Assembly: GCA_016710595.1 (NCBI GenBank) | Contig: JADJVM010000008.1 | Span: 620,001 to 684,000, forward strand | DNA from: Niastella sp. | GTDB lineage: Bacteria; Bacteroidota; Bacteroidia; Chitinophagales; Chitinophagaceae | Reading direction: 5' to 3' | DNA length: 64,000 nucleotides | Part shown: in pieces, positions 19,248 to 29,834 of the stretch | Numbering within the stretch: position 1 is the first letter of the stretch | Layout of the letters: every line of letters starts with the position of its first letter | Notes under the pieces: model-generated | What the model saw: only the letters and a program-made list of their open reading frames with translations | Database searches by the model: none | Told to the model about the DNA's origin: nothing | Program-made: the position numbers and the translations under genes

Positions 19248-19856
19248 TCAGCTTACTTTGTCAAACCGAAAACTTAAATTATACTTTGTCAAAGTTATAT
19301 TTGTCAATGCTTTTGCTGCATAGAAAAGTCGGCTGTCAAAATCAGAGGCAACTAATATTCCACGAATGTTTTCTGTCACACCGCTTTCTTTTAATGCACC
19401 GATGTATCCTAAAATTTGTCCTAACGCAGCATCTTTTGCTTTGCCGGCTTTGGTTTCAATGATAACATAGTCACCATTCTTGTCTTTGCAAAGTATGTCA
19501 ATAAAACCTGCTTCTGTTTTATACTCTCTGCTAACAAGTGTCAAACCTTCTTCAATTTCTATCAACCTGTTTGAAAGATAAATTTGCAAATCTTTTTCAA
19601 TTGAAATTGCAAACTCTGTCACGGCTTGTTCCTCCACAATTTCTTCTTCTGCTAAGTCGCCTTTTTCAATGAGATCTGTCAACTCAATTTTACCTGTGCT
19701 AATTTGTGAACGATACCAGGCGTAATGACTTTCTTTCCATCTACTGTTCGGAAAGTGTTCCAATACAAGTTGTGTCAAGGTTTCATAGGGCGGCATTTTT
19801 CCGTTTGAAATTGTCTGGTCAATTACAAGTTGTCTAATGGAATTATATTGTCTCAT
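19248..19856 (-). CDS. NucS-like (DUF91) endonuclease-domain protein
   Basis: A 202-residue protein. Its C-terminal half (about 110-200) has the PD-(D/E)xK nuclease signature of NucS/EndoMS: SREYKTEAGFIDILCKDKNG and DYVIIETKAGKAKDAALGQI, with the catalytic Asp and E-T-K. NucS cleaves branched or mismatched DNA; short Bacteroidota relatives are uncharacterised and may act in DNA protection. The N-terminal part is a small helical domain (MPPYETLTQLVLEHFPNS). It is the leftmost gene of the array, and its start lies 31 bases from palindrome 1. Confidence 0.75.
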   Translation of the reverse strand: MRQYNSIRQLVIDQTISNGKMPPYETLTQLVLEHFPNSRWKESHYAWYRSQISTGKIELTDLIEKGDLAEEEIVEEQAVTEFAISIEKDLQIYLSNRLIEIEEGLTLVSREYKTEAGFIDILCKDKNGDYVIIETKAGKAKDAALGQILGYIGALKESGVTENIRGILVASDFDSRLFYAAKALTNITLTKYNLSFRFDKVS

Positions 19857-19905
19857 AAATTATTTTCGGTCGAGTTAAAGGTTGCTTGCGGATTGCCTAC
19901 AACGT

Positions 19906-21567
19906 CAGTTCGTCTAAAAACTACCGTTTCTTAATCAAATATAATTGAATTTAACGTAGTTGTTTGCTGATGTGTAATTAATTTTCAGCAGGTGATTTAT
20001 TAAATTATCAGGTTTTAAAAAGGCTCTTATTGTCTTTAATAAGGCTGTTTCAGTGAAAAATAACAGCACAAGTTCTTTCAGGAATTTTTGGAAGCTGTTT
20101 TTATCTATAATGTTCATTAACCTGCGCAGGTTATAGGCTACAAACATCAGCCCTACATCGGCACTGGCACGCTTTATCCCTTTTTTTGTTGTAATGTAAT
20201 AAAAGCCCCACTGCCGTTTTATAATGCCGTATGGATGTTCTACAATAGCCTGCCTTTTCTTGTAAGTCTTAGTATTGGCTTCAATATTTTTTTGTTCTGC
20301 TCAATATAGGGTTGGTTTTCGCTGCGTTCCAGCAATCTTCCTTTTTATTTTTAGTGCATAACGCTAATGCCGGGCAGGTAGCACAGCTTTTGGTTTTATA
20401 ATGTTTTACAAAATAGATATATCGCTGTTTACTTTTTTGATACCAGTTGCCGTTAGTGGTTAAAGTTTGTTGTTGCGGACAAGTATAGCAATCTTGTTGT
20501 TGGTTGTAAATAAATTGATCAAAGTTGTATCGTTCATCAGGTGCAAAGGAGGCAACGCCTGGTATGGCAACCATAATGTTTACGCCCATTTCAACTGCTT
20601 TTTTGATTTCACTTCCGGTATGGTAGCCTTTATCGTAAAGGGCTGTAAAATCAGTTGTGTTTAAAATAATTTTAGTACGACGCAGCATAGCACTCATTGC
20701 TTTGCTGTCGTTTTCATTGGTTACTTTATAATCAATAGGCAGGTTGTGTTTTTCATCTACCACGGTTTGCACATTGTATGCTACTTCGGTAATATTGTTG
20801 CGGGTAATCATTTGCCGGCTGTCGGGATCGGTGGTGGATATTTGTGTGTCGCCGTTTTGCTGCAACTGGTTGCTTAGGTTGTTGTAAAAATCTTTACGGT
20901 TGTTTTGTTTATTTATTTCGGTTTCAATTATTTTTTTGTTATCCTCATCAGCAACTTCAAGTGCTTTATTGTATTCGTTTAGTTTGTTCTCAATATAAAC
21001 GAGGTGCTGTTCAATTTTAGATTCATTAAAATTATTTTTCTTACTGTTCTGGGCTCTTAGTTTGGTACTATCACCTGCAATAAGTTTACCTCCAATTAAA
21101 TTAAATTGTGCAGCAATAGAAACGGTGTGCCGAAACACCTGGCGTATGGCTTTTTGATTATCTCTTCTGAAATTGGAGATGGTGTTATGGTCTGGAGACA
21201 GTTGCTTCATCAGCCACATCACTTCTACATTGCGATGGCATTCTTTTTCCAGCACTCTTGATGAGCGAATAGCGTTGAGGTAACCGTAAACAAAAAGCTT
21301 TAATAAATCTTTTGGATTGTAGGCCGGCCTGCCTTCGGTGGCATTTTTTGTTACAAATTTAAAATCGGCCAGGTTGATGCTTTCTGCAAACAAATCAATC
21401 ATACGAACCTCGTTATCTGCACTAATAATCTCATCTAAAGATTGGGGAAAAAGAACGCTTTGTTCTCTGTTTTTTCCTTGTATGTATTGCATAGATAAAT
21501 TTATGAAACATACTATTTTTATAATGCAAAAGTTATTAAGGGGTGTGAATAGTTTTTAGACAGGTTG
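19906..21567 (-). mobile_element. IS1182-family insertion sequence, copy 1
   Basis: A 1662-bp element. Its imperfect terminal inverted repeats share GTCTAAAAACTA after a variable outer part starting with CA. ACGT flanks it on the left and ACGG on the right, a damaged 4-bp duplication compared with the clean ACGT of copy 2. It lies inside the left outer arm of palindrome 1. Confidence 0.9.
19935..21492 (-). pseudogene. IS1182-family transposase, frameshifted near the C-terminus
   Basis: DDE transposase of the IS1182 family. The first 403 codons (20281-21492) cover the N-terminal helical domain (RMIDLFAESINLADF), HRNVEVMWLMKQLSPDHNTI, the catalytic GDSTKLRAQNSKKNN region and TALYDKGYHTGSE. The last part (for example ADVGLMFVAYNLRRLMNIID) is in another frame down to 19935. 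Against copy 2, this copy lacks one T in each of two T-runs, near 20288 and 20341. Restoring both gives one continuous protein of roughly 520 residues. It is either an inactive copy or a sequence error. Confidence 0.85.
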
Positions 21568-21822
21568 ACGGGCAGGGCTTGCTGCTGTGCTGGAATTTAT
21601 GTTCGTCCAGCCCGGAACTGAAGCCCAATAGAATTAATAAGGATGAAGATAACTACTAAAAGCTAAATTGAAAAACGTCAAGCTAGAACAAAAGCTGATA
21701 GCGAATAAAAAGATGAGGATTTATTCGTCTGCCAGCATAGCAGCAAACCCAATGTTGAACTAAACCTTCGGTAGCCTTTTTTCCTAATTCGTAATTTTAT
21801 TATTCATTAAAAATAATTAATC

Positions 21823-22775
21823 ATGACTACTAAAAAAAATCTTTAGAAGAACTGAGGTATAATAAATACCTCAACCGGGCCTGCCGGGAAGTAGCTGGAT
21901 TTACAGATTTGCTGCAGCGATTTGAGCGAAACATTTCTTTGCTGGGCAGAAGCCCAAAAACATTTGAGAACTACAGCAGGCATGTGGCCGCTATGGCGCT
22001 GCATTTTAACTGTCTGCCTACCGAGCTGGATCCGGAGCAGGTAAAAGATTACCTCTATGAGTTGCAGCAGCGCAGCAAAACGCCTTCGCAAACTTATTTT
22101 AAACACACAGTTTACGGCCTTCGTTTTTTACTAAAAGCAGAAGGACTTCCTTACGAACATCTTCACCTGCCTGCTATTGCAAGAGCAGAAAAACTTCCCG
22201 TAATAATTAGCAGAGAAGAGATATGGAGCATGATAAAATCTGCAACACTGCTCAAGCACAAGTTACTCATTGGATTGTTGTATGGCTGCGGCCTGCGCTG
22301 TATGGAAGTGCGCAACATTGAACTTAAACACATAGATAATGATCGCAAGCTTTTGCACATTGTGCAAAGTAAAGGTAACAAGGATAGGTATGTACCATTA
22401 AGTGTTCATTTGATAAGAGGTATAAAAACTTTTATAAATAGTAGTAAGCCAAAACGGTTTTTATTTGAAGGCACCGGTAACCCCGAAGGCAAAGACTTCG
22501 ATGGCCGGTACAGTCAGCGGGGTGTACAATGGGCGGTAAAAACCATTGCCAAAAATGCCGGTATAATTAAAGAAGTAAATGTGCACATGTTGCGCCATAC
22601 CTATGCTACACATTTGCTGGAGGATGGTGTAAATATTATTACAGTACAACAACTCATGGGCCATAACAATATAGAAACAACCATGATCTATCTGCATGTT
22701 TGCACCCCGCCTGATCAACTTGCACATAGCCCATTAGATAAAGTATTTGAGCAATGCAAGCGGCCTGCGAAGTAG
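21823..22775 (+). CDS. Tyrosine recombinase of the IS91-like element, start in a different frame
   Basis: Tyrosine-recombinase-family integrase. The uninterrupted frame (21909-22775, 288 codons) has an N-terminal SAM-like core-binding domain (RSPKTFENYSRHVAAMALHF). The catalytic domain follows with Arg in GCGLRCMEVRN, HMLRHTYATHL (HxxR), GHNNIETTMIYLHV (His and nucleophile Tyr). The natural ATG seems to be 21823: MTTKK, then A8, then a stop. One extra A (transcriptional slippage) or a -1 shift yields SLEELRYNKYLNRACREVAG, joined to the main frame. Copy 2 has the same A8. The gene overlaps the transposase start by 22 bases. It lacks the integron-integrase-specific insertion. Confidence 0.8.
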
Positions 22776-23860
22776 CCGATGTGCTCAGGCAAACTGTGCT
22801 TACTAATTTATCGCTCAATGTGCATCAGCAGAAAACTTTACGAGCCTTGCAACAATGCCGCACTGCTGCACTTGGTGGGCATGTAGATGCCTGCGATGGT
22901 TGTGGCAACATTAGCATCAGCTATAACAGTTGTCGCAACAGGCATTGTCCTAAATGCCAGGGCCACAAACGGGAAGAATGGATACAAGCAAGAGAAGCAG
23001 ACCTGCTGCCTTGTACCTATTATCATGTAGTGTTTACGCTGCCGCAGGAACTTAACGCATTAGCATTACATCAACCCAGGTTGATGTACGATAGTTTATT
23101 TACCAGTGTGTGGCACACGCTAAAACAGTTTGGAGCAACAGCCGCAGTACAATTGGGCATGATATCCATTCTGCATACCTGGGGGCAAAACTTAAGTTTG
23201 CATCCACACTTGCATTGCATTGTACCAGGCGGTGGCGTAGATGCACAAGGCCAATGGCAAAAACAATTGCGAAGCAATAAATATTTGTTTTCGGTAAAGG
23301 CAATGAGTAAAGTGTTTAGGGCAAAGTATGTGCAATGCTTAAGAGCAGAAAAGATAGAAGATAAAGTTTTACTGCAAAGTTTATTCACTAAAAATTGGGT
23401 AGTATATGCCAAGCGTCCTTTTGGCGGACCGAAGCAGGTGATAGAATACCTGGGACGTTATACTCACAAAGTTGCCATCAGCAATAGCCGCATAAAAAAC
23501 GTTACAGAAAGTGAAGTAACTTTTAATTACAAAGATTATAAAGCTGCCGGTATTACAAAACAAACAACGCTTGCTAATGCAGAATTTACCAGAAGATTTG
23601 CACAACACATCCTGCCAGGAAGATTTGTACGCATCAGGCATTACGGCATACTCAGTAGTAATTGGAAGCGTGGCAAGCTGCAAAATCTGCAAGCAACTTT
23701 AAAAGTAGAACGACCGCTGCAAGCTCCTAAAACTATGCTGCGTAAATGTCCTTGTTGCAAAACAGGAACACTCATAACCATTGATGTGTTTGGTAAAAGA
23801 GGGCCTCCCGGAAAATATTTATTGGCCAACCAAACTGCACCGGTCCCTACAATTCTGTAG
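22754..23860 (+). CDS. IS91-family HUH (Y-type) transposase
   Basis: A 368-residue rolling-circle transposase that nicks and rejoins single strands at the element ends. It has an N-terminal zinc-binding module CDGCGNISISYNSCRNRHC...C, the HUH metal site in HPHLHCIVPGGG, and the catalytic tyrosine region YLGRYTHKVAISN. A second Cys-rich stretch near the C-terminus reads KCPCCKTGTL. Length and motif order fit IS91/Y2_Tnp transposases. It starts within the end of the recombinase gene, which implies coupled translation. Confidence 0.92.
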   Translation: MQAACEVADVLRQTVLTNLSLNVHQQKTLRALQQCRTAALGGHVDACDGCGNISISYNSCRNRHCPKCQGHKREEWIQAREADLLPCTYYHVVFTLPQELNALALHQPRLMYDSLFTSVWHTLKQFGATAAVQLGMISILHTWGQNLSLHPHLHCIVPGGGVDAQGQWQKQLRSNKYLFSVKAMSKVFRAKYVQCLRAEKIEDKVLLQSLFTKNWVVYAKRPFGGPKQVIEYLGRYTHKVAISNSRIKNVTESEVTFNYKDYKAAGITKQTTLANAEFTRRFAQHILPGRFVRIRHYGILSSNWKRGKLQNLQATLKVERPLQAPKTMLRKCPCCKTGTLITIDVFGKRGPPGKYLLANQTAPVPTIL

Positions 23861-24149
23861 GGATGGGTAGGGGAATTTGTGTGCCTACCCATTAAAAAAG
23901 CTATGAAAAAAACACACAACATGATTCATAAAAAAAGCAGACCGCCCTCATCTGCTACTCCTACCATAAATTTACCAACGACAACTCCATAATCTGACGG
24001 CGGCTACCAAAAGTTTCGTTCAACATCGGTTTCATGTCTTGCCCTGCGGGCAACACGAAACCTTAGTTATTGTAAGCATACCCTTTTTTGTGTCACTTAA
24101 AAAGAACAAGGGCGATGTTTTTACAACCGTCCTTGTTCTATAGAGTAAA

Positions 24150-26699
24150 TTATTTTTGTACACTCAATGGTAATCTTGAATTGTTTCTTCCATCAGAAAC
24201 GTCAAGATAATAAATATTCAAAGAAAGATTGCTTACGTCAACAATAATACTTTTTGTATTAGGAGGGTATTTTAATAATTTTTTTAGAATACCAAACTTA
24301 TCTACTATTCTTACTTCTCTTATATCGTTAAGCTGTCCTGTTGATGAATTTTTATTAATTTCTTTGAGTCGGATACTTACTTGGTTTATGGCAGGATTGG
24401 GGAATATTTCTACATTTGATTGCATTCGGTAGCCACATATTCTATAAAAACTTCCATCAAATGTAGAAGTAGTATTGCAATTGGTTTCAACTTCTACCCT
24501 AATTGTATTATCGCCGCTAACTCTCGGGTCTGGGGTTTCATAATAGCAAGTGCAGTAATAATAAGCACTACTCCCTTCTTTTACCAAAGTATTATTGATG
24601 TACCAACGGTAATAAGTATCAAACGGAGTTGTATTTACTGAAACAGAAACGTGGTCACCGCATGTATATTCAGGATAAAGCCCTTGGATTTCTCGTTGAT
24701 GTGGAGTAAAATTAGCTCCCCATTGTAAAGTGCCACAAATTGTAGGCGCAGTAACATAGGCATTTCCGCTTGTTCCAGTTACATTGATAAAATTATCTGT
24801 CGTATTTTTTGTTGTGGATATGCCATCTATAAGTAAGTCTCCGTTAACTTGCCAATTATATGTAGTGCCTACTGCTAGACTTGGAACTGTTATTGTGCCA
24901 GCATCACAATTGGTTTGAATAGTTGCGGCAGCAACTTGAGATAGTGCAAGATTTACTGCTTCACATGCATCCAATCTTCCGTTTCCCATTTGGATACTCC
25001 AACCGTTAGTGTAAATATAACCTCCAACATCATCGGCTGCTTGAGTTAATAAATTGAAAACTTGTTGTTGTGATAAATTTGGGTTTACGGATAACATTAA
25101 AGCTGCCACACCAGCAACTTCAGGGCAAGCAGCCGATGTACCTCCCATGCGACTTGTATAAGATAAATTGTTTGCGCCGAAGTTCGGCATGACTTCTCCA
25201 AATGCAGGTGCTACTCTTGGGAAATTCGCATTATTCCATTGGTTGTATCCAGCATTTCCTGGGATATCAATAGTCCAAATCTCAAAACCTTCACCTGGAA
25301 TTCCACCTGCTTCAGGTAAATAAGCTTCGGGAGGGTATGCTCTATGTGATGGTGCAACAATATCAATAATTTGATTATTTGGACTTCCTGTATTGCTGTT
25401 CGGGCTATAATCTGCCTGCATATCAAACCTGTCAGAAGCTCCAACGGTTAATACACCATTGATTTGAACATTTGAAGGAAATCGCACTTGTCCGTTGGCC
25501 CCCCAATTGTGTGATGCAGAATTACTTGCCGAAATAACGACAACACTACCCAAGCCTCCCCTTCCTTGTGTCACTGCTCTATTTATTGCAGCAACAAGAA
25601 CAGGTGAAAAATTTGGATTTTCAGAGCCAGTTCCCCAACTGTTTGAAATTATACTAGCCCCATTTTGCCAAGCAAAATCTACGGCTGATGCAAATCCTTG
25701 CATACTTGTTCCCCCTACACCAAAGCCTACCTTAATAGGCATAATTCTAATGTTGGGTGCAATCCCACTTATGCCTTCATTATTCCCTTGTGTCGCAGCA
25801 ATAATTCCAGAACAAGCATTGCCATGATTGTTGTTTCCATTCGGATTTGGGTCATTTGCATCTTGCCCAGGCGCAAAGTTTGAACCATTAAGCCTTATTT
25901 GTCTGGCATTAGGCAAATCAGGGTGATTACCTGTAACACCCTCATCTATAACTGCAACTACTACTGCATTATTTCCTGTGGTCATTGTCCACGCTAAAGT
26001 GGCTCTTATGTCAGCACCGGGGATTCCTGCATGGTTTTCAACAGGGTTAAATACTTGGCCAGTATTCCTTAAATAGTATTGATTGTTAAAATAGGTGTCG
26101 TTTGGTATTACTTGATGCGTTTCCGAATTCATGAAAAAATCTGGGTGTGAATACTTCACCATTCCTGTCTCCTGTATTTTGTTTGCCACTTCCAAAGCAT
26201 CAATGTTTGGAGATGTTTTTAGTATTGAATAAAATTTTTTGCTTACAACCTGAATATCCTTTGATAACCCAAGTAAAGAAATCACTTCATTAATTTCCCT
26301 CCCTTGTAAAGTCTCAACAATTATTTCATCGGAGTAATATAACTCTGCTTGTTGATACTTGTAACATGGTTTTATAAAACTTACTTTAGTGCCAGCATCT
26401 TTAACTGCAACCATCAACGCCTTTGCGTCTGCAACTTCTACAAGGAGGCAATTATCTTTTTGGTAAATAATATCCTTTCCTTTTTTTGAAGTTAAGTCAC
26501 CAATGTTTTTTGCTAAAATGTTTGCATCATCGGCTGATACTACTTTAATTAAAAACTTATTTTGAACTTCAGTAAGGTATATTTTTTCAGAAAATGCGTA
26601 GTAAAATTTACGATTATCTGGAGTTTTCTGTGCCGTAATTAATAAAAATAAACAACTGCAGGCAACGATGCTAATCGTTGAGTATAAAAACTTTCTCAT
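24150..26699 (-). CDS. Secreted subtilisin-like (S8) serine peptidase with T9SS sorting domain
   Basis: An 849-residue exported protease: signal peptide (MRKFLYSTISIVACSCLFLL), a prodomain to about residue 190, and an S8 catalytic domain. The triad is Asp in VVVAVIDEGVTG, His in NGNNNHGNACSG and Ser in GGTSAACPEVAGVAA. Ig/PKD-like beta modules (NTTPFDTYYRWYINN) follow, then a C-terminal type A sorting domain from NVEIFPNPAINQVSI. It should be exported by T9SS. A small lipoprotein gene ends 11 bases upstream, possibly its partner or inhibitor. Palindrome 1 lies downstream in gene sense. Confidence 0.92.
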   Translation of the reverse strand: MRKFLYSTISIVACSCLFLLITAQKTPDNRKFYYAFSEKIYLTEVQNKFLIKVVSADDANILAKNIGDLTSKKGKDIIYQKDNCLLVEVADAKALMVAVKDAGTKVSFIKPCYKYQQAELYYSDEIIVETLQGREINEVISLLGLSKDIQVVSKKFYSILKTSPNIDALEVANKIQETGMVKYSHPDFFMNSETHQVIPNDTYFNNQYYLRNTGQVFNPVENHAGIPGADIRATLAWTMTTGNNAVVVAVIDEGVTGNHPDLPNARQIRLNGSNFAPGQDANDPNPNGNNNHGNACSGIIAATQGNNEGISGIAPNIRIMPIKVGFGVGGTSMQGFASAVDFAWQNGASIISNSWGTGSENPNFSPVLVAAINRAVTQGRGGLGSVVVISASNSASHNWGANGQVRFPSNVQINGVLTVGASDRFDMQADYSPNSNTGSPNNQIIDIVAPSHRAYPPEAYLPEAGGIPGEGFEIWTIDIPGNAGYNQWNNANFPRVAPAFGEVMPNFGANNLSYTSRMGGTSAACPEVAGVAALMLSVNPNLSQQQVFNLLTQAADDVGGYIYTNGWSIQMGNGRLDACEAVNLALSQVAAATIQTNCDAGTITVPSLAVGTTYNWQVNGDLLIDGISTTKNTTDNFINVTGTSGNAYVTAPTICGTLQWGANFTPHQREIQGLYPEYTCGDHVSVSVNTTPFDTYYRWYINNTLVKEGSSAYYYCTCYYETPDPRVSGDNTIRVEVETNCNTTSTFDGSFYRICGYRMQSNVEIFPNPAINQVSIRLKEINKNSSTGQLNDIREVRIVDKFGILKKLLKYPPNTKSIIVDVSNLSLNIYYLDVSDGRNNSRLPLSVQK

Positions 26700-26710
26700 A
26701 ATTTTTTTAT

Positions 26711-27151
26711 TTATTGTTTAGAAATACATGAAACAAATATTTCTCTATTTCGTATAGCAGCATCATACCATGCAGTGTTCACCATTCCATTACAAATAAT
26801 ATTTGTCTTTTCATTATCACCCGCAATCTTGTACTTAAAATTGATTTTAAACAAGTTTTGAATTTCAGGTTTAAAAAGATAAGATGAATAAGACCCATCA
26901 ATATATTCGGGCTTAAAGCTGAACAGCCCCTCTGGGATTTGGAATGAAACCAAAGTATCCTTTGACGTTGCTTTGTCTAACTCTATGACAAATCCTGCAC
27001 CATAGATTTTGTTCGCTTGAACAAAGTCGGCACAAGGGTGATAGCCAATAATACGGCCTTTTCCTGTTTCAGAATAACATTTTGAGGATTTGTCTTTTTT
27101 GCAGCTAAATATTGAAGTAACAGCAAATAGGAAAAGAAATATTTGTTTCAT
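26711..27151 (-). CDS. Small lipoprotein upstream of the S8 peptidase
   Basis: Start placed at 27151 (MKQIFLFLFAVTSIFSCKKD), a signal peptide ending in a lipobox Cys; upstream codons in the same frame lie in non-coding sequence. The mature part is about 125 residues, beta-rich, with Cys in YHPCADF, IICNG and SCISKQ. I recognise no family. It is 11 bases from the S8 peptidase gene in one transcript, and two other peptidase cassettes here have the same partnership. An inhibitor or immunity role is an inference from context only. Confidence 0.7.
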   Translation of the reverse strand: MKQIFLFLFAVTSIFSCKKDKSSKCYSETGKGRIIGYHPCADFVQANKIYGAGFVIELDKATSKDTLVSFQIPEGLFSFKPEYIDGSYSSYLFKPEIQNLFKINFKYKIAGDNEKTNIICNGMVNTAWYDAAIRNREIFVSCISKQ

Positions 27152-27568
27152 AATAATAGTGTTTAAAATATGACAATTAATGTCTGTGTTTTGTTGCATG
27201 GTCCTCAAAGGTGGACCATGCAATCGTATAAGATGTGCTAATAGTAATTTCATATCCGTTGTTTTTGTCTGTCGAACACCAAAATTTTAGGGTGCGTCCA
27301 ACAGGGTTGCTTACAACGGGGAGGTATTGCTGCAGGTGGGATATTTTATAACGTCCAGCCCGGAACCGCTGCCCAATTGAAAATATAAAGTTGAAGTTAA
27401 CAACAAAAAGCCAAATAGATATTCGTCTGCCGGAACAAAAGTACAGCGATGCAAACAGCCGAATTTTCAACGTCCAGCCCCACTTGCAGCAATACTGATG
27501 TTGAACTAAACCTTCGGTAGCCTTTTTTCCTAATTCGTAATTTTATTATTCATTAAAAATAATTAATC

Positions 27569-28519
27569 ATGACTACTAAAAAAAATCTTTAGAAGAACTG
27601 AGGTATAATAAATACCTCAACCGGGCCTGCCGGGAAGTAGCTGGATTTACAGATTTGCTGCAGCGATTTGAACGTAACATTTCTTTGCTGGGCAGAAGCC
27701 CAAAAACATTTGAGAACTACAGCAGGCATGTGGCCGCTATGGCGCTGCATTTTAACTGTCTGCCTACCGAGCTGGATCCGGAGCAGGTAAAGATTACCTC
27801 TATGAGTTGCAGCAGCGCAGCAAAACGCCTTCGCAAACTTATTTTAAACACACAGTTTACGGCCTTCGTTTTTTACTAAAAGCAGAAGGACTTCCTTACG
27901 AACATCTTCACCTGCCTGCTATTGCAAGAGCAGAAAAACTTCCCGTAATAATTAGTAGAGAAGAGATATGGAGCATGATAAAATCTGCAACACTGCTCAA
28001 GCACAAGTTACTCATTGGATTGTTGTATGGCTGCGGCCTGCGCTGTATGGAAGTGCGCAACATTGAACTTAAACACATAGATAATGATCGCAAGCTTTTA
28101 CACATTGTGCAAAGTAAAGGTAACAAGGATAGATATGTACCATTAAGCGTTCATCTGATAAGAGGTATAAAAACTTTTATAAATAGCAGTAAGCCAAAAC
28201 GCTATTTATTTGAAGGCACCGGTAATCCCGAAGGCAAGGACTTTGATGGCCGTTACAGTCAGCGTGGTGTACAATGGGCAGTAAAAACAATTGCCAAAAA
28301 TGCCGGTATAATTAAAAAGTAAATGTGCATATGTTGCGCCATACTTATGCCACACATTTGCTGGAGGATGGTGTAAATATTATTACAGTACAACAACTCA
28401 TGGGACATAACAATATAGAAACAACCATGATCTATCTGCATGTTTGTACCCCGCCGGATAAACTTGCACATAGTCCATTAGATAAAGTGTTTGAGCAATG
28501 CAAGCGGCCTGCGAAGTAG
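27569..28519 (+). pseudogene. Tyrosine recombinase, broken copy
   Basis: Copy of the recombinase at 21823. It is split into three frames: one A is missing near 27788 (GTAAAG where copy 1 has GTAAAAG), and one base is missing near 28316 (AAAAAGTAAAT where copy 1 has AAAGAAGTAAAT). The A8 run at the start is the same as in copy 1. The catalytic HMLRHTYATHL and GHNNIETTMIYLHV parts are still readable. Confidence 0.85.
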
Positions 28520-29606
28520 CCGATGTGCTCAGGCAAACTGTGCTTACTAATTTATCGCTCAATGTGCATCAGCAGAAAACTTTACGAGCCTTGCAACAAT
28601 GCCGCACTGCTGCACTTGGTGGGCATGTAGATGCCTGCGATGGTTGTGGCAACATTAGTATCAGCTATAACAGTTGTCGCAACAGGCATTGTCCTAAATG
28701 CCAGGGCCACAAAAGAGAAGAATGGATACAAGCAAGAGAAGCAGACCTGTTGCCTTGTACCTATTATCATTTAGTATTTACGCTGCCGCAAGAGCTTAAT
28801 GTTTTAGCATTGCAGCAATCAAAGCTGGTCTATGATAGTTTGTTTACAAGCGTGTGGCACACGCTAAAACAGTTTGGAGCAACAGCCGCAGTACAATTGG
28901 GTATGATATCCATACTGCATACCTGGGGACAAAACTTAAGTTTACATCCACACCTGCATTGTATTGTACCCGGCGGCGGCGTAGATGCACAAGGCCAATG
29001 GCAAAAACAATTGCGAAGCAATAAATATTTGTTTTCGGTAAAGGCAATGAGTAAAGTGTTTAGGGCAAAGTATGTGCAAGCTTTTAAGAGCAGAAAAGAT
29101 AGAAGATAAAGTTTTACTGCAAAGTTTATTCACTAAAAATTGGGTAGTATATGCCAAGCGTCCTTTTGGCGGGCCGAAGCAGGTGATAGAATACCTGGGA
29201 CGTTATACTCACAAAGTTGCCATCAGCAATAGCCGCATAAAAAACGTTACAGAAAGTGAAGTAACTTTTAATTACAAAGATTATAAAGCTGCCGGTATTA
29301 CAAAACAAACAACGCTTGCTAATGCAGAATTTACCAGAAGATTTGCACAACACATCCTGCCAGGAAGATTTGTACGCATCAGGCATTACGGCATACTCAG
29401 TAGTAATTGGAAGCGTGGCAAGCTGCAAAATCTGCAAGCAACTTTAAAAAGTAGAACGACCGCTGCAAGCTCCTAAAACTATGCTGCGTAAATGTCCTTG
29501 TTGCAAAACAGGAACACTCATAACCATTGATGTGTTTGGTAAAAGAGGGCCTCCCGGAAAATATTTATTGGCCAACCAAACTGCACCGGTCCCTACAATT
29601 CTGTAG
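28498..29606 (+). pseudogene. IS91-family transposase, broken copy
   Basis: Copy of the transposase at 22754. It reads in frame to about 29080, where GCAAGCTTTTAAGAG replaces the GCAATGCTTAAGAG of copy 1 and shifts the frame. It continues in the next frame (29072-29476) and shifts again at an A-run near 29450. The zinc, HUH and tyrosine motifs remain recognisable. Confidence 0.85.
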
Positions 29607-29834
29607 GGATGGGTAGGGGAATTTGTGTGCCTACCCATTAAAAAAGCTATGAAAAAACACACAACATGATTCATAAAAAAAGCAGACCACCCTTATCTGC
29701 TACTCCTACCATAAATTTACCAACGACAACTCCATAATCTAACGGCGGCTACCAAAGGTTTCGTTCAACATCGGTTTCATGTCTTGCCCTGCGGGCAACA
29801 CGAAACCTTAGTTATTGTGTGTAGTACTTTTTGA

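Larger units (their letters stand above)
21758..24072 (+). mobile_element. IS91-like element, copy 1, with tyrosine recombinase and HUH transposase
   Basis: A 2315-bp element. The left end reads ACTAAACC-hairpin-GGTAGCC. The right end has nested stems (GTTTCGT/ACGAAAC around TTGCCC/GGGCAA) and finishes CCTTAGTTATTG. No target duplication is visible, as expected for rolling-circle IS91 types. The second copy at 27504 has the same ends, which fixes the boundaries. It is inserted right after GTTG of palindrome 1. Confidence 0.85.
19887..24083 (-). repeat. attC-like palindromic site 1, split by IS1182 and an IS91-like element
   Basis: The site survives in three pieces. The left arm is at 19887-19905 (GCCTACAACGT). 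The body is at 21568-21757, from GGGCTTGCTGCTGTGCTGG to its complement CCAGCATAGCAGCAAACCC and then ATGTTG. The outer right arm resumes at 24073 (TAAGCATACC). IS1182 fills the first break and the IS91-like element the second. Rejoined, it matches the intact sites at 40.9 and 60.9 kb. Confidence 0.7.
27504..29816 (+). mobile_element. IS91-like element, copy 2 (decayed)
   Basis: A 2313-bp near copy of the element at 21758 with the same two ends and the same insertion point (after GTTG of the palindrome arm). Both genes are broken by single-base length changes, while much of the sequence is otherwise almost identical. Substitutions cluster in 28770-28980. Confidence 0.88.
27300..29826 (-). repeat. 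attC-like palindromic site 2, split by IS91-like copy 2
   Basis: The left arm GTTGCTTACAAC (27306-27317) is followed by GAGGTATTGCTGCAGGTGGG. The complementary arm CCCCACTTGCAGCAATACT leads to GTTG at 27503. After the inserted element the outer arm resumes with TGTGTAGTAC at 29817. The stem sequence differs from site 1 on both sides in a compensating way. The site separates the S8 unit from the C10 peptidase unit. Confidence 0.75.

Noticed and set aside
21909..22775. Tyrosine recombinase as the integron integrase of the array
   Set aside because: It lies within the two ends of an IS91-like element, overlaps its transposase gene, is present in both copies, and lacks the extra segment between the conserved boxes that marks IntI.
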